DNA of 64,000 nucleotides from JARFUG01 sp050485365. GTDB lineage: Bacteria > Desulfobacterota > Desulfuromonadia > Desulfuromonadales > JACZKF01. Position 1 is the first letter of the stretch. Each line of letters opens with the position of its first letter. The position numbers were made by a program, and so were the translations under genes. Shown here in pieces: positions 32,500-43,446 of this stretch. Location of the stretch: positions 1-64,000 of the forward strand of contig JBJHBH010000008.1 of NCBI GenBank assembly GCA_050485365.1. The letters are read 5' to 3'. A model generated the notes under the pieces. It had not been told where the DNA came from. It saw nothing but the letters and a program-made list of their open reading frames with translations, and ran no database searches.

Positions 32500-33591
32500 T
32501 TAGTCTTCTGGCGGAATCGGTTGGGGAACCTCGGAGGGGATCAGGGGGCGGGGGGGGATGTGGTCGGGGATCGTGAGGAGCATCGTCCCCCGGGGCATCT
32601 CCAACTCGTCGTAGAGGCGCCGCGTGTTGCGGATGTACGCCTTGGAAAGGTGGACGGGGAGGAAGGCGCCGGGGCGCAGCTCTTCGAGGAGGGCGTTGAC
32701 GTCGGTGGTGCACAGGTGCCGCGACGCCCTTGCCTTCTCGGCGTCGGCGGCGAGGAAGGTGCACTCGGCGATCAGGAGCGTCACGCCCCGCAACAAAGAG
32801 ACGATCTTCCGCCGGTTCGCCTCGCTGAAGTCGACGTCAGTAAAATAGCCGAGGCTCGCCGGGGGCGCCTCGCCCCGGATCGCCTCGTACAGGGCGCGGG
32901 CGTCGCGCACCGTCTCGCTTCGCTCCCCTTCGGCGGTGCGCCGCACGATGCGGATCGGTTCGTCGCCCATCGTCCCGCGATGGAAGCTCTTTTTCAGCAT
33001 CCCGATCCACGGCCCGGCCTCGATCCCTTCGCGCAGGAGCTTTTCCGGATCGATGAGAAACGGAGGCGCTTCGGTGAGGCGGAAGAAGAGGACGGGGAGG
33101 CCGTGATCCGCCGTTTCCGCTTCCACACGCAGGTGACGGTTCTCGTAGATGGTGCGACCGGCCCTTTGCACTTCGCCCAACTCGCGCAGGGGGAACCCCT
33201 CGGGACCGGGCAGAAGGAAGGTGCGGGAGAGCCCCGGGGCGATCTCGTGTACACGAAACGAGCACCAGTGCGCTTCGGTGAGGTTCCAGTCGTAGCCGCC
33301 GAGTTTTTTCTCGAGGCGCCGGGCGATCCCGGGGGGGCCGAACAGATCGACGGTGCGCGGGGAGACGTGGACGTGGCGCACGAAGGTGTCGATCCCCATG
33401 AAGTGGTCCATGTGCGCGTGGGTGATGAAGAGCGCTTCGGTCGATTTGAGGACACGCTTGGCCAGGTGGGTGATCTGCCCGCAGTCGAACAGGAGGCCTT
33501 TGCCCCGGGGGCGCACGCGCACCGAGACGACGGGATCGTCGAGCAGGCCGCTGTAGAGGGTCGGTTCGATGGCGCGAAAGAGGGAATTCAT
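32500..33591 (-). CDS. Metallo-beta-lactamase fold, RNase Z-like hydrolase
   Basis: A 363-aa protein of the MBL superfamily. The metal site motif is FITHAHMDHFMGID, and later histidines (ETADHGLP, LPVHLSKAY) may complete the dinuclear zinc site. The FDCGQ strand before it and the general order resemble RNase Z/ElaC, but it is longer and diverged, so tRNA 3' processing is not assured; it may act on another phosphodiester. ATG at 33591. It is divergent from the PagL-like gene. Confidence 0.78.
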   Translation of the reverse strand: MNSLFRAIEPTLYSGLLDDPVVSVRVRPRGKGLLFDCGQITHLAKRVLKSTEALFITHAHMDHFMGIDTFVRHVHVSPRTVDLFGPPGIARRLEKKLGGYDWNLTEAHWCSFRVHEIAPGLSRTFLLPGPEGFPLRELGEVQRAGRTIYENRHLRVEAETADHGLPVLFFRLTEAPPFLIDPEKLLREGIEAGPWIGMLKKSFHRGTMGDEPIRIVRRTAEGERSETVRDARALYEAIRGEAPPASLGYFTDVDFSEANRRKIVSLLRGVTLLIAECTFLAADAEKARASRHLCTTDVNALLEELRPGAFLPVHLSKAYIRNTRRLYDELEMPRGTMLLTIPDHIPPRPLIPSEVPQPIPPED

Positions 33592-33634
33592 CTCTACATT
33601 CTACCGTGCGGTGCGCCGCAGCTGAATCGGAGCG

Positions 33635-33662
33635 TTGACTTTTCGAGTGCCCGGTGTAAGCT
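33635..33662 (+). promoter_or_regulatory. Possible promoter of the PagL-like gene
   Basis: TTGACT at 33635-33640 and TAAGCT at 33657-33662 with a 16-nt spacer, about 75 nt before the start at 33738. Weak -10. Confidence 0.3.
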
Positions 33663-33737
33663 CCTGACGACTTTCACGTTCAGGTCTTCATTCATCCAAC
33701 CGGGGCGCGTCGGGAGGTGCGCCGCAGGGGCTTTGTC

Positions 33738-34265
33738 ATGATTTTTCGGTGCATTCTGATCGCCCTTTTCATCCTCGCCGGGGGGAGCGCCGCCGCGGCG
33801 CAAAGCGAACCCGAAGTCGTCCGTTCGTTCGGCGCCTTCGATGTGCTCGGCGACAGCCGCAACGTTCTGGAGGTCGGCGTCGGGTTCTTCGACATCGCGG
33901 ACCGGCACTCGGTGGAGGCCGTCAAGATCGAGGGGCGCCTCGGGCGCAAGCTCTCCTTCGTCGGGCCGGCCCTCGGGGTGGTGGCCAACCGCGAGGGGGG
34001 CGTTTTCGGTTACATGGGCGCCTACGTCGACATCGCCGTGGGGCGATTCACCCTCACCCCCCTGGGCGGCATCGGCGCCTACCACAAGGGCGACAGCAAG
34101 GATCTGGGGGGATTCTTCATCTTTCGCTCCGGCCTCTCGGTCGCCTACCGCCTGAGCGAGCGCCTCGGCATCGGCGCCGCCTGGGGGCACGTCTCCAACG
34201 CCCGGATCTACAACAGCAATCCGGGGCAGGACGACCTCTTTGTCACCCTGCAGTGGCGATTCTGA
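33738..34265 (+). CDS. PagL-like lipid A 3-O-deacylase / acyloxyacyl hydrolase
   Basis: A 175-aa outer-membrane beta-barrel protein with signal peptide (MIFRCILIALFILAGGSAAA, cleavage near AAQS). Alternating strands end in a C-terminal aromatic residue (VTLQWRF), typical of outer-membrane proteins. The catalytic region GHVSNARIYNSNPGQDDLF contains the His-x-Ser of PagL and the NPG-(N/D) turn. PagL removes the 3-position acyl chain of lipid A. Whether this protein is active is not known. ATG at 33738 with AGGGG upstream. Confidence 0.75.
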   Translation: MIFRCILIALFILAGGSAAAAQSEPEVVRSFGAFDVLGDSRNVLEVGVGFFDIADRHSVEAVKIEGRLGRKLSFVGPALGVVANREGGVFGYMGAYVDIAVGRFTLTPLGGIGAYHKGDSKDLGGFFIFRSGLSVAYRLSERLGIGAAWGHVSNARIYNSNPGQDDLFVTLQWRF

Positions 34266-34325
34266 GGCATCGTCTCCCCTTCTTCCCGACGCAAAGTGGT
34301 CCGATCCGCCGTTTTCGAGGTTGAT

Positions 34326-34354
34326 TTGACGGCGCGGACGTCCTAGCATATCCC
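34326..34354 (+). promoter_or_regulatory. Putative sigma-70 promoter of the ClC gene
   Basis: TTGACG at 34326-34331, a 17-nt spacer, TATCCC at 34349-34354, about 37 nt before the TTG start. Confidence 0.4.
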
Positions 34355-34390
34355 TTTTTCATTCACCACAGATCCACGGGAAAACCAGCC

Positions 34391-36178
34391 TTGAAGGCCA
34401 TCACACCTCCGAACCGGCTGCGGGAGCGATGCACCGCGGCCTTGAGCCGTTTGCGCGTCAGCGAAAACACCTTCATGATCATCCTCGCGGTGATCATCGG
34501 GGTGATCTCGGGGCTGGTCAACTACGCCTTCCGCATGACGATCGAGTTTTTCGACTGGCTCGTCATCGGCCAAGGGAGCGCTCTGCTCGGCGTCTCCTTC
34601 GACGAATGGAGCGCCTCGCGCCTACTGGTGATCTTCTTTCCGATGATCGGCGCGTTTCTGCTCGTCCCCCTCTTCTATTTCTTCGGGGCTGAGATGCGCT
34701 CGGGGTTCCCGCAGTTTCTCACCACCGTCAATCTCAAGGGGGCGAAGATCCCGGGGCGCACCATCTTCACCCGGGGGGCGGCGAGCGCCGTCGTCATCGG
34801 CACGGGGGGGTCGGCCGGGCAGGAGGGGCCGATCGCGCAGATCGGCGGTGCCATCGGCAGCCAGATCGGCCAGGGGTTCAAGATGAGCGGTGAGCGCCTG
34901 AAGGTCCTCGTCGCCTGCGGCGTCGCCGGCGGGGTGGCGGCGACCTTCAACGCCCCCATCGCCGGGGTCTTCTTCGCCCACGAGATCGTGCTGCGCTCCT
35001 CCTTCGAGCGCACCAGCTTCACCTCCATCGTCATCGCCAGCGCCATGAGCACCGTGGTGTCGCGGGCGCTTCTGGGCAATCACCCCGAATTCGTCGTCCC
35101 CCCCTACGTCCTCGTGCACGCCGGAGAGCTCGCCTTCTATCTTGTCCTCGGCGTCCTCATCGGCGGGCTCGCCGCCCTGTTCATCGACACCCACTACCGC
35201 ATCAAGGACCGCTTCGACGCCCTGTCGATGCACCCCCTCGCCAAGCCCTTCGTCGGCGCGGCGCTGGTCGGGGTCATCGGCGTCGGCTTCCCCCAGGTCT
35301 TCGGCAACGGCTACGAGTTCATCGAGGCGGTCCTGCACGGCGACGGCTCCCTCTACCTGCTCGGGGCGCTGGTGGTCCTGAAGGCCCTCGCCACCTCCTT
35401 CACCCTCGGCTCGGGGCTCCCCGGGGGGCTCTTCGCCCCCTCCCTCTTTCTGGGGGCGGTGGCCGGGGGGGCCTTCGGCAAGGGGGCGCAGCTCCTCTTT
35501 CCGGGGATGATCGCCTCGCCCGGAGCCTACGCCCTGGTGGGGATGGGGGCCTTTTTGTCGGCGGCGACCCACGCGCCGATGACCGCCATCTTTTTGCTGT
35601 TCGAGATCACCGCCTCCTACGAGGTCATCATCCCCATCATGATGACGTGCGTCATCGGCACCGCCATCAGCCGCCGCATCAAGCGCGAAAATCTCGAGAC
35701 GGTGGAGCTCGCCCGGGCGGGGATCAACCTGGAAGGGGGTAAGGAGCGCAACGTCCTGCAGTCGATCCGCGTCGGCGAGGTGATGAACCGCCAGGCCGAG
35801 ACGATCCCCGAGAACATGACGCTTCGGCAGTTCACCGACTTCATGGCGAGCACGCGGCACACCAACTTCCCCCTGGTCAACCGCAGCGGCGAGCTCACCG
35901 GGATCATCTCGGAGCAGGACTTCATGGGGGTCGTCTTCGAGCCCGACCTCATGGATCTGGTGGTCGTCAAGGAGCTCGCGACCCTCAAGGTCGTCACCGT
36001 CCACGAGGACGACAACCTCGACGAGGCGATGCGCCGGATCGGCATCCGCAACATCGAGCAACTCCCCGTGGTCGATCGGCACACGGGCAAGAAGCTGGTG
36101 GGGATCGTCTCCCGGCGCGACATGCTCTCGGCCTACAACCGGGCTCTGATGGCCCGCACACTGCAAGGTGAACAATGA
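34391..36178 (+). CDS. ClC-family chloride channel/antiporter with CBS domains
   Basis: A 595-aa protein. The ClC core (about residues 25-430) shows GTGGSAGQEGPIAQIGGAIG (anion pathway and gating Glu in GQEGP), APIAGVFFAHE and GSGLPGGLFAPSLFLGAVAG. Two CBS domains occupy the C-terminal 140 residues (VGEVMNRQAETIPENMTLRQ, then ATLKVVTVHEDDNLDEAM), likely binding adenine nucleotides for regulation. It begins with TTG at 34391 behind a weak ribosome binding site; no ATG is available before TM1. The last 4 nt overlap the helicase start, so the two are coupled. Confidence 0.88.
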   Translation: MKAITPPNRLRERCTAALSRLRVSENTFMIILAVIIGVISGLVNYAFRMTIEFFDWLVIGQGSALLGVSFDEWSASRLLVIFFPMIGAFLLVPLFYFFGAEMRSGFPQFLTTVNLKGAKIPGRTIFTRGAASAVVIGTGGSAGQEGPIAQIGGAIGSQIGQGFKMSGERLKVLVACGVAGGVAATFNAPIAGVFFAHEIVLRSSFERTSFTSIVIASAMSTVVSRALLGNHPEFVVPPYVLVHAGELAFYLVLGVLIGGLAALFIDTHYRIKDRFDALSMHPLAKPFVGAALVGVIGVGFPQVFGNGYEFIEAVLHGDGSLYLLGALVVLKALATSFTLGSGLPGGLFAPSLFLGAVAGGAFGKGAQLLFPGMIASPGAYALVGMGAFLSAATHAPMTAIFLLFEITASYEVIIPIMMTCVIGTAISRRIKRENLETVELARAGINLEGGKERNVLQSIRVGEVMNRQAETIPENMTLRQFTDFMASTRHTNFPLVNRSGELTGIISEQDFMGVVFEPDLMDLVVVKELATLKVVTVHEDDNLDEAMRRIGIRNIEQLPVVDRHTGKKLVGIVSRRDMLSAYNRALMARTLQGEQ

Positions 36179-38424
36179 AAGACGATCTGCTCAAGGGGCT
36201 CAATCCCCGCCAGCGCGAGGCGATCCTGCACGGCGAGGGGCCATTGCTCCTTCTGGCCGGGGCGGGCTCCGGCAAGACCCGCACCCTCACCCACCGCGTG
36301 GCGCACCTGATCCGCGAGCGGGGGACGGCGCCGTGGCGCATCCTTGCGGTGACCTTCACCAACAAGGCGGCGGCCGAGATGCGCGAGCGTCTGCTGCACC
36401 TGCTGGGGGACGAGGCCAAGGGGCTGTGGGTCGCCACCTTTCACGCCGCCTGCGTGCGCATCCTGCGCCGTGAGATCGCCGCGCTGGGGTACACCTCCGA
36501 CTTCACCATCTACGACGACGGCGACCAGGAGCGGCTGCTGCGCACCATCCTCAAAGAGCTCGAGATCCCCGAGAAGACCCTTCGCCCCCGCTCGGCGGCC
36601 GCCGCCATCGACGCGGCGAAGAACCGCGGACGGCTGCCGCACCAGGTCGAGCGCGGCGACGCCTATCACGATCTGACCGCCCGGGTCTACGAGGCGTACC
36701 AGCAGCGCCTCAAGCAGGCCAACGCCGTCGACTTCGGCGACCTGCTCCTGCTCACCGTGCGCCTCTTCGACGAGCACCCCGAGATCCGCCACCGCTACGC
36801 CGAGCGCTTCGAGCACCTGCTCGTCGACGAGTTCCAGGACACCAACGAGGTGCAGTACGCCCTGATCCGCCACTTGGCGCACCGCCACGGCAACGTGTGC
36901 GTCGTCGGCGACGACGACCAGTCGATCTACGCCTGGCGCGGGGCGCAGATCGGCAACATCCTCAATTTCGAGCGCGACTGGCCCGGCTGCGCCGTCATCC
37001 GCCTGGAGCAGAACTACCGCTCGACCGCGACGATCCTCGAGGCGGCCGGCGAGGTCGTCGCCCGCAACGTCGGGCGAAAGGGCAAGACGCTGTGGACCGA
37101 GAACCCCGCCGGAGAAAAGCTCACCGTCGAGCTCCTTCCCGACGACCGCGAGGAGGCGCGCTTCGTCGCCGCCGAGATTTCCCGGCTGCGCCGCCGCGGG
37201 CGCCACCTGCGCGACGTGGCCGTCTTCTACCGCACCAACGCCCAGTCGCGCTCGCTGGAGGAGGCGCTGGTGCAGGAGCGCCTCCCCTACGTCATGGTCG
37301 GCGGGGTGAAGTTCTTCGCCCGCATGGAGATCAAGGACGTTTTGGCGTACCTGCGCGCCCTGCTCAATCCCGCCGACGCTCTCTCGGCGCGGCGCATCGT
37401 CAACGTCCCCCCCCGGGGGATCGGGGCGGCCACCGTCGAGCGCATCGGCGCCTTCGAGGCCGAAGCGGGCGGCTTCCTCCCCGCCTGCACCATCGCCCTG
37501 GAGCGCGGCGCCCTCAAGGGGGCGGCGGCCGCCAAGGTGCGCGGCTTCGTCGAGCTGATGCGCACATTCGCCGAGAAGATGGAGCACACCCCCTACCCCG
37601 AGCTCACCGCCGAGCTCATCGAAGAGTCGGGGTACGGAGCGGCGCTGCGCGAGACGGCCTCCGGGGCGATGAGTGCGGCCGACCGGGAGGAGGCGCAGGA
37701 GCGCCTGCAGAACCTGGAGCAGCTGCTGGCGGGGATGGAGGAGCATGTCGCCACCGAAGGGACGCTGCACGACTTTCTCGAACAGGTCGCCCTCGTCACC
37801 GACCTCGACAGCTATGACGGCAGCCTCGACCGCGTCACTCTCATGACGCTGCACGCCGCCAAGGGGCTCGAATACCCCGTCGTCTTCATGACGGGGATGG
37901 AGGAGGGGCTCTTCCCCCACAGCCGCACCAGCGCCGCCGAGGAGTCGCTGGAAGAAGAGCGGCGCCTCGCCTACGTCGGGATGACCCGGGCGATGGAGAA
38001 GCTCTACCTCACCCACGCGCGCCAGCGCCGCATCTTCGGCGACTTCCAGTTCAACCCCCCGAGCCGCTTCCTGGGGGAGATCCCCCCCCATCTGGTGGAG
38101 GGGGCGCAGACCCCCGCCGCCCCCCCGGCGCTGCAAAAGACCGCGGGGCACAACCTCGCCTCCATCTTCGAGCGCTTCCCCGCCGCGTCTCTGGAAGACG
38201 AGGCGGAGGCCGCAGCCGAGCCCTCACCTTTCGACGAGGTGCGCGTCGTCCCCGAGCCCGAGGAGGGGGTGCGCCTCGGCACCCGGGTACGCCACCTCAA
38301 GTTCGGCATCGGGACGGTGCGGCGCATCGAGGGGAGCGGCGACAACCAGAAGGTCACCATCTACTTCAACACCGTCGGCTCCAAAAAGCTCCTCCTCAAA
38401 TTTGCCGGACTCGAGCCCGCCTGA
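36175..38424 (+). CDS. UvrD/PcrA-type ATP-dependent DNA helicase
   Basis: A 749-aa superfamily 1A 3'-5' helicase. Motifs in order: Q-motif LNPRQREAI, Walker A LAGAGSGKTRTL (about 27-36), Ia VTFTNKAAAEMRER, II LLVDEFQDTNEVQ, III VVGDDDQSIYAWRGA, IV LEQNYRSTATIL, V VTLMTLHAAKGLEYPVVF, VI EEERRLAYVGMTRA. The C-terminal HLKFGIGTVRRIEG is the Tudor-like RNA polymerase-binding end of PcrA/UvrD. It acts in excision repair and in clearing replication or transcription conflicts. The ATG overlaps the ClC stop (ATGA). Confidence 0.93.
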   Translation: MKDDLLKGLNPRQREAILHGEGPLLLLAGAGSGKTRTLTHRVAHLIRERGTAPWRILAVTFTNKAAAEMRERLLHLLGDEAKGLWVATFHAACVRILRREIAALGYTSDFTIYDDGDQERLLRTILKELEIPEKTLRPRSAAAAIDAAKNRGRLPHQVERGDAYHDLTARVYEAYQQRLKQANAVDFGDLLLLTVRLFDEHPEIRHRYAERFEHLLVDEFQDTNEVQYALIRHLAHRHGNVCVVGDDDQSIYAWRGAQIGNILNFERDWPGCAVIRLEQNYRSTATILEAAGEVVARNVGRKGKTLWTENPAGEKLTVELLPDDREEARFVAAEISRLRRRGRHLRDVAVFYRTNAQSRSLEEALVQERLPYVMVGGVKFFARMEIKDVLAYLRALLNPADALSARRIVNVPPRGIGAATVERIGAFEAEAGGFLPACTIALERGALKGAAAAKVRGFVELMRTFAEKMEHTPYPELTAELIEESGYGAALRETASGAMSAADREEAQERLQNLEQLLAGMEEHVATEGTLHDFLEQVALVTDLDSYDGSLDRVTLMTLHAAKGLEYPVVFMTGMEEGLFPHSRTSAAEESLEEERRLAYVGMTRAMEKLYLTHARQRRIFGDFQFNPPSRFLGEIPPHLVEGAQTPAAPPALQKTAGHNLASIFERFPAASLEDEAEAAAEPSPFDEVRVVPEPEEGVRLGTRVRHLKFGIGTVRRIEGSGDNQKVTIYFNTVGSKKLLLKFAGLEPA

Positions 38425-38458
38425 GAGCGTCGGCTTGTACACGGCTCGCCAAGGTTCA

Positions 38459-38566
38459 GCATGAGGTCCCAACTCCCATGCCAAGGGACGCTTTTCGCCG
38501 TCCATGGCCGCTTGGCTGGCGCCGTCCATGGCGCCAGACACCCTTGTCATGGGAGCCGTGACCCCA
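38459..38566 (+). repeat. Dispersed ~110-bp repeat, copy B (after the helicase gene)
   Basis: The best match to copy A at 24822; the two differ at a handful of positions. It carries the double GCCGTCCATGG unit and ends ...GGGAGCCGTGACCCCAC. It fills most of the 243-nt gap between the helicase and the next gene. Confidence 0.8.
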
Positions 38567-38632
38567 CACACGTGAACAGATCCCTTTGTTGTCCCATTTT
38601 CCAGGTCGTATCGCGCACTTCACCCCCTGGCA

Positions 38633-38641
38633 TGCTATGAT
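38633..38641 (+). promoter_or_regulatory. Extended -10 promoter
   Basis: TG-C-TATGAT at 38633-38641 is a full extended -10 element, 27 nt before the ATG at 38668. The -35 region is poor. Confidence 0.4.
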
Positions 38642-38667
38642 AAGAGTTAGGCGGACTGGAGCGGCGT

Positions 38668-39252
38668 ATGGATCTTCGAAAAATCAGCGAAAACCTGATA
38701 CGCACCTTCGAGGAGAAGGGGGTGCGCTACGCCCTCATCGGAGGGTGTGCCCTGAAGCTGCGGGGGGTGGAGCGCGAAACCGAGGACCTCAACTTCCTGG
38801 TGCACCGCGGCGACCTTCACGAAGTCGACCGCGCCATGCTCGCCCTCGAATACGAGCCGCAGATCCGCTCCGAAAATCTCAGCCGCTACCGCTCCCATCT
38901 GGCGGCCTTCGGCGAAGTCGGCTTCATCCACGCCTTTCGCGACGCCACCCTCGAGATGCTCGACCGCGCCGAGGCGCTGCAGGCCTTCGACGGGGCGTTG
39001 ACGGTGCGGGTCGCGCGCCCCGAGGATCTGATCGGCCTCAAGGTGCAGGCTCTGGCCAACGACGCGCGGCGCCTCGAGATCGAAATGGCCGACATCGAGG
39101 CCCTCCTCGCCGTTCACGGCAGCGACCTCGATTGGAAGAGGATCGGCGCCTATTTCGCCCTCTTCGAGCTGACCCCCCTCTACAACGACCTCGAACGCCT
39201 GCACCGCCGCCCGGCGATCCGGACGCCGCAGGACGTGTCGTCTGCAACCTAA
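38668..39252 (+). CDS. Nucleotidyltransferase-like protein (DUF6036/MNT type)
   Basis: A 194-aa protein with a minimal nucleotidyltransferase look: ALIGGCALKLRGVERETEDL, where GG is the nucleotide-binding turn, followed by NFLV. The usual DxD is D-L-N here, so one metal ligand is lost. The rest (ARPEDLIGLKVQALANDARR, then EMADIEALL) is the conserved C-terminal part of this family. Such proteins occur in toxin-antitoxin and defence contexts, but no partner is adjacent. ATG at 38668 with GGAG upstream. Confidence 0.7.
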   Translation: MDLRKISENLIRTFEEKGVRYALIGGCALKLRGVERETEDLNFLVHRGDLHEVDRAMLALEYEPQIRSENLSRYRSHLAAFGEVGFIHAFRDATLEMLDRAEALQAFDGALTVRVARPEDLIGLKVQALANDARRLEIEMADIEALLAVHGSDLDWKRIGAYFALFELTPLYNDLERLHRRPAIRTPQDVSSAT

Positions 39253-39414
39253 GTTCATCCTTTCCTCCAACCAAAAACCCCTCTTAAACCCTTTGCAAAC
39301 CAAACCTTTTCATGATATCCAGATAGGGTCCGGCAGCGATGCCGGCTCGCCGACGGTACGACATTCCCCTGTTCGACATCTGCGATTTTTGACGATCCAC
39401 TCTGGGAGGGCATC

Positions 39415-40257
39415 ATGGTGTTGCGCGTTTTCGGGCCGACTTTTCTCCTCGCACTGTGCCTCCTTGTCATCCCCGCCCACGCCGCCGACCCCTTTCCGAA
39501 CGCCGCGGCGGCCTATCTCGTCAAGTCCGGCGAGACGGTCTTCTGGTCCCATCAGGCCGAACGCCGGATGCCTCCGGCCAGCCTGACCAAGATGATGACG
39601 GCGCTGGTCGTTTTGGAGCGGGCCGCCCTCGACGACGTCGTCACGATCTCCGCGACCGCCGCCGCCCAGACGGGGAGCCGTCTGCGAATTCAGGCCGGGG
39701 AGAGATTCTCCGTGGGCGATCTGCTGGCGGCGCTGCTGATCCGCTCGGCCAACGACGCCGCCGTCGCCCTGGCCGAGCACGTCGCGGGGAGCGAAGAGAA
39801 GTTCGCCGCCCTGATGAACCGCCGCGTCGCCGAGCTCGGCCTGAAGAACACCCAGTTCGCCAACGCCAGCGGCCTCGACCACCCGCGCCAGTACTCCACG
39901 GCCGTCGATCTCGCCCGGCTGGCCGAGGCGGCGCTGGATCACGACACCTTCCGCGCTCTCGTTGTCGAGACGGGTGTCGAGATCCGCACCCTGTGCACGG
40001 GGCGCACCTTCGAGCTCACCAACAGCAACAAGCTCCTCGGTCTGTACGACGGACTGGCCGGCGTGAAGACCGGCTTCACCAGCCGCGCCGGCCCCTGCCT
40101 CATCGTCGCGGCCGAGCGGGGGGAGGAGCGGGTTCTGTTGGTCCTGCTCAACTCGCCCCACCGCTGGATTCTCGCCCCCGCGATTCTCGATCAGGCTTTC
40201 GAGCAAAAGGCCCAGATCGCCGGGTCGCGCCTGGCCCGCCTCGAGACCACCGACTGA
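39415..40257 (+). CDS. D-alanyl-D-alanine carboxypeptidase (peptidase S11)
   Basis: A 280-aa penicillin-binding protein of low mass. The signal peptide runs VLRVFGPTFLLALCLLVIP with cleavage near AHAA. Active-site motifs: PASLTKMMTAL (nucleophile Ser, SxxK), RSANDAAV (SxN) and GVKTGFTSRAG (KTG). It trims the terminal D-Ala of peptidoglycan stem peptides. The C-terminal domain and amphipathic anchor of E. coli PBP5 are absent, so it may be soluble in the periplasm. ATG at 39415. Confidence 0.9.
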   Translation: MVLRVFGPTFLLALCLLVIPAHAADPFPNAAAAYLVKSGETVFWSHQAERRMPPASLTKMMTALVVLERAALDDVVTISATAAAQTGSRLRIQAGERFSVGDLLAALLIRSANDAAVALAEHVAGSEEKFAALMNRRVAELGLKNTQFANASGLDHPRQYSTAVDLARLAEAALDHDTFRALVVETGVEIRTLCTGRTFELTNSNKLLGLYDGLAGVKTGFTSRAGPCLIVAAERGEERVLLVLLNSPHRWILAPAILDQAFEQKAQIAGSRLARLETTD

Positions 40258-40301
40258 CCGCCAACGGCAGCGCCCCTCCCTCGACTCGCTCCCCCCAAAC
40301 C

Positions 40302-40341
40302 GGTTCAACGGGCTGACGCCGCCGGCGAAGCCCGTTGAACC
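40302..40341 (+). terminator. Hairpin terminator after the carboxypeptidase gene
   Basis: A perfect 13-bp stem, GGTTCAACGGGCT (40302-40314) with AGCCCGTTGAACC (40329-40341), is followed 10 nt later by TTATTTTTCT. The T-run is slightly distant, so a repeat of another origin is possible. Confidence 0.5.
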
Positions 40342-40436
40342 GCGCCGATAGAATTATTTTTCTCCAAGGTTGAATCGCGCCGGGCTTTGAGTACCCTTGC
40401 CCCTATCCGAGCCGTCTCGGACGAAAGGAGGGTTCC

Positions 40437-40969
40437 GTGGCCGAACCGAGCCGCACCACGCGGGAGACGACGCCCGCCGGGGCAGACGATCCGCGCCTTC
40501 GTATGGTGGAGCGCGCCATGAAGAGGGTCCAGTACCGGCCCGACGCCCTCATCGAGGTCCTGCACGTGGCCCAGGAGTCGTACGGATTTCTGAGCGCAGA
40601 GATCCTGCACGTCATCGCCCGCGCGATGAACGTCCCCGAGAGCCGGGTCTTCGGGGTGGCGACCTTCTACCACTTTTTTTCGCTGCGCCCCAAAGGAGAG
40701 CACAGCTGCATCGTGTGCATCGGGACGGCCTGCTACGTCAAGGGCGCCGGCGAGATCGTCACCGCCCTGGAGCAGGCGTACGGGATACGGGCGGGGGAGA
40801 CGACCCCCGACGGCAGGCTCCACGTGGGGGCGGCCCGCTGCCTGGGGAGCTGCTCGCTGGCGCCGATGCTGACCCTCGACGGCAAGGTGCTGGGCAACGA
40901 GACGGCCGATTCGGTGCTCGAACAGGTGCGCGACCTGCTGCAGGGGAGCCGGGGCGAAGGGGGGGAGCG

Positions 40970-40973
<4 letters not shown>
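40437..40973 (+). CDS. hoxE: Bidirectional hydrogenase diaphorase subunit HoxE
   Basis: A 178-aa NuoE/HoxE-type thioredoxin-like [2Fe-2S] protein. Ligands are the Cys residues in CIGTACYVKG and CLGSCSLAP. The N-terminal helix bundle includes LIEVLHVAQESYGFLS. With HoxF and HoxU it forms the diaphorase module that passes electrons between NAD(P)H and the hydrogenase. GTG start at 40437 with AAAGGAGG upstream. The first gene of the hox operon; its stop overlaps the hoxF start. Confidence 0.92.
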
Positions 40974-42681
<1,708 letters not shown>

Positions 42682-42682
<1 letters not shown>

Positions 42683-43413
42683 TGCCGGTCATCACCCTTA
42701 CCATCGACGGCAATCTCGTCAGCGGCCGCGACGGCCAGAGCGTCCTCGACGTGAGCCGCGACGCCGGGATCGAGATCCCCACCCTGTGCCACCTCGAAGG
42801 GCTGACCCCCTGGGGGGGGTGCCGCCTGTGCGTCGTGGAGATCCGGAACGAGCGGCGGCTCCTGACCGCCTGCACCACCGTCGCCGCCGAGGGGATGCAC
42901 GTCGTCACCCGCAGCGCGCGCCTCGAAAACTACCGGCGGATGCTCATCGAGCTCCTCCTCGCCGAGCGCAACCATTACTGCGCCGTGTGCGTCGTCGACG
43001 GCCACTGCGAGCTGCAGTCGATGGCCGCCCGCCTCGGGGTCGATCATGTGCGCTTCGACTATCTCAACCCGCCGATGCCGGTGGACATCAGCCACGAGCT
43101 CTTCGGCCTCGACCACAACCGCTGCATCCTGTGCACCCGCTGCGTGCGTGTGTGCGACGAGGTCGAAGGGGCGCACACCTGGGATGTGCGGGGGCGCGGT
43201 ACAAGCGAACGGGTCGTCATCGATCTGGATCGCCCCTGGAAAGAGAGCACGAGCTGCACCCGCTGCGGCAAATGCGTGCAGGTCTGCCCCGTCGGGGCGC
43301 TCTTCCACAAAGGGGCGACCGTCGGCGAGATGATCAAGGACAACCGCTTCCTGATGGAGATCATCCGGCGGCGCCGCAGCGCACAGCCCTTCATCGAACG
43401 ACGGCGGAGCTGA
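42682..43413 (+). CDS. hoxU: Bidirectional hydrogenase iron-sulfur subunit HoxU
   Basis: A 243-aa relative of the NuoG N-terminus. It has a plant-type [2Fe-2S] domain (PTLCHLEGLTPWGGCRLCVVE), the His-Cys3 [4Fe-4S] site (ERNHYCAVCVVDGHCELQ) and a two-cluster ferredoxin-like part (CILCTRCVRVCDE, CTRCGKCVQVCP). It wires HoxF to HoxY. It starts with an ATG overlapping the hoxF stop by 1 nt, with GGAGG upstream. Confidence 0.93.
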
Positions 43414-43446
43414 CGGGCGGCGGCCCCCCCTTCACGGAGGTCCTTT

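Noticed and set aside
39330..39345. Hairpin CCGGCA-GCGA-TGCCGG before the carboxypeptidase gene
   Set aside because: A short stem without T-run or second copy; too little to call a regulatory element.
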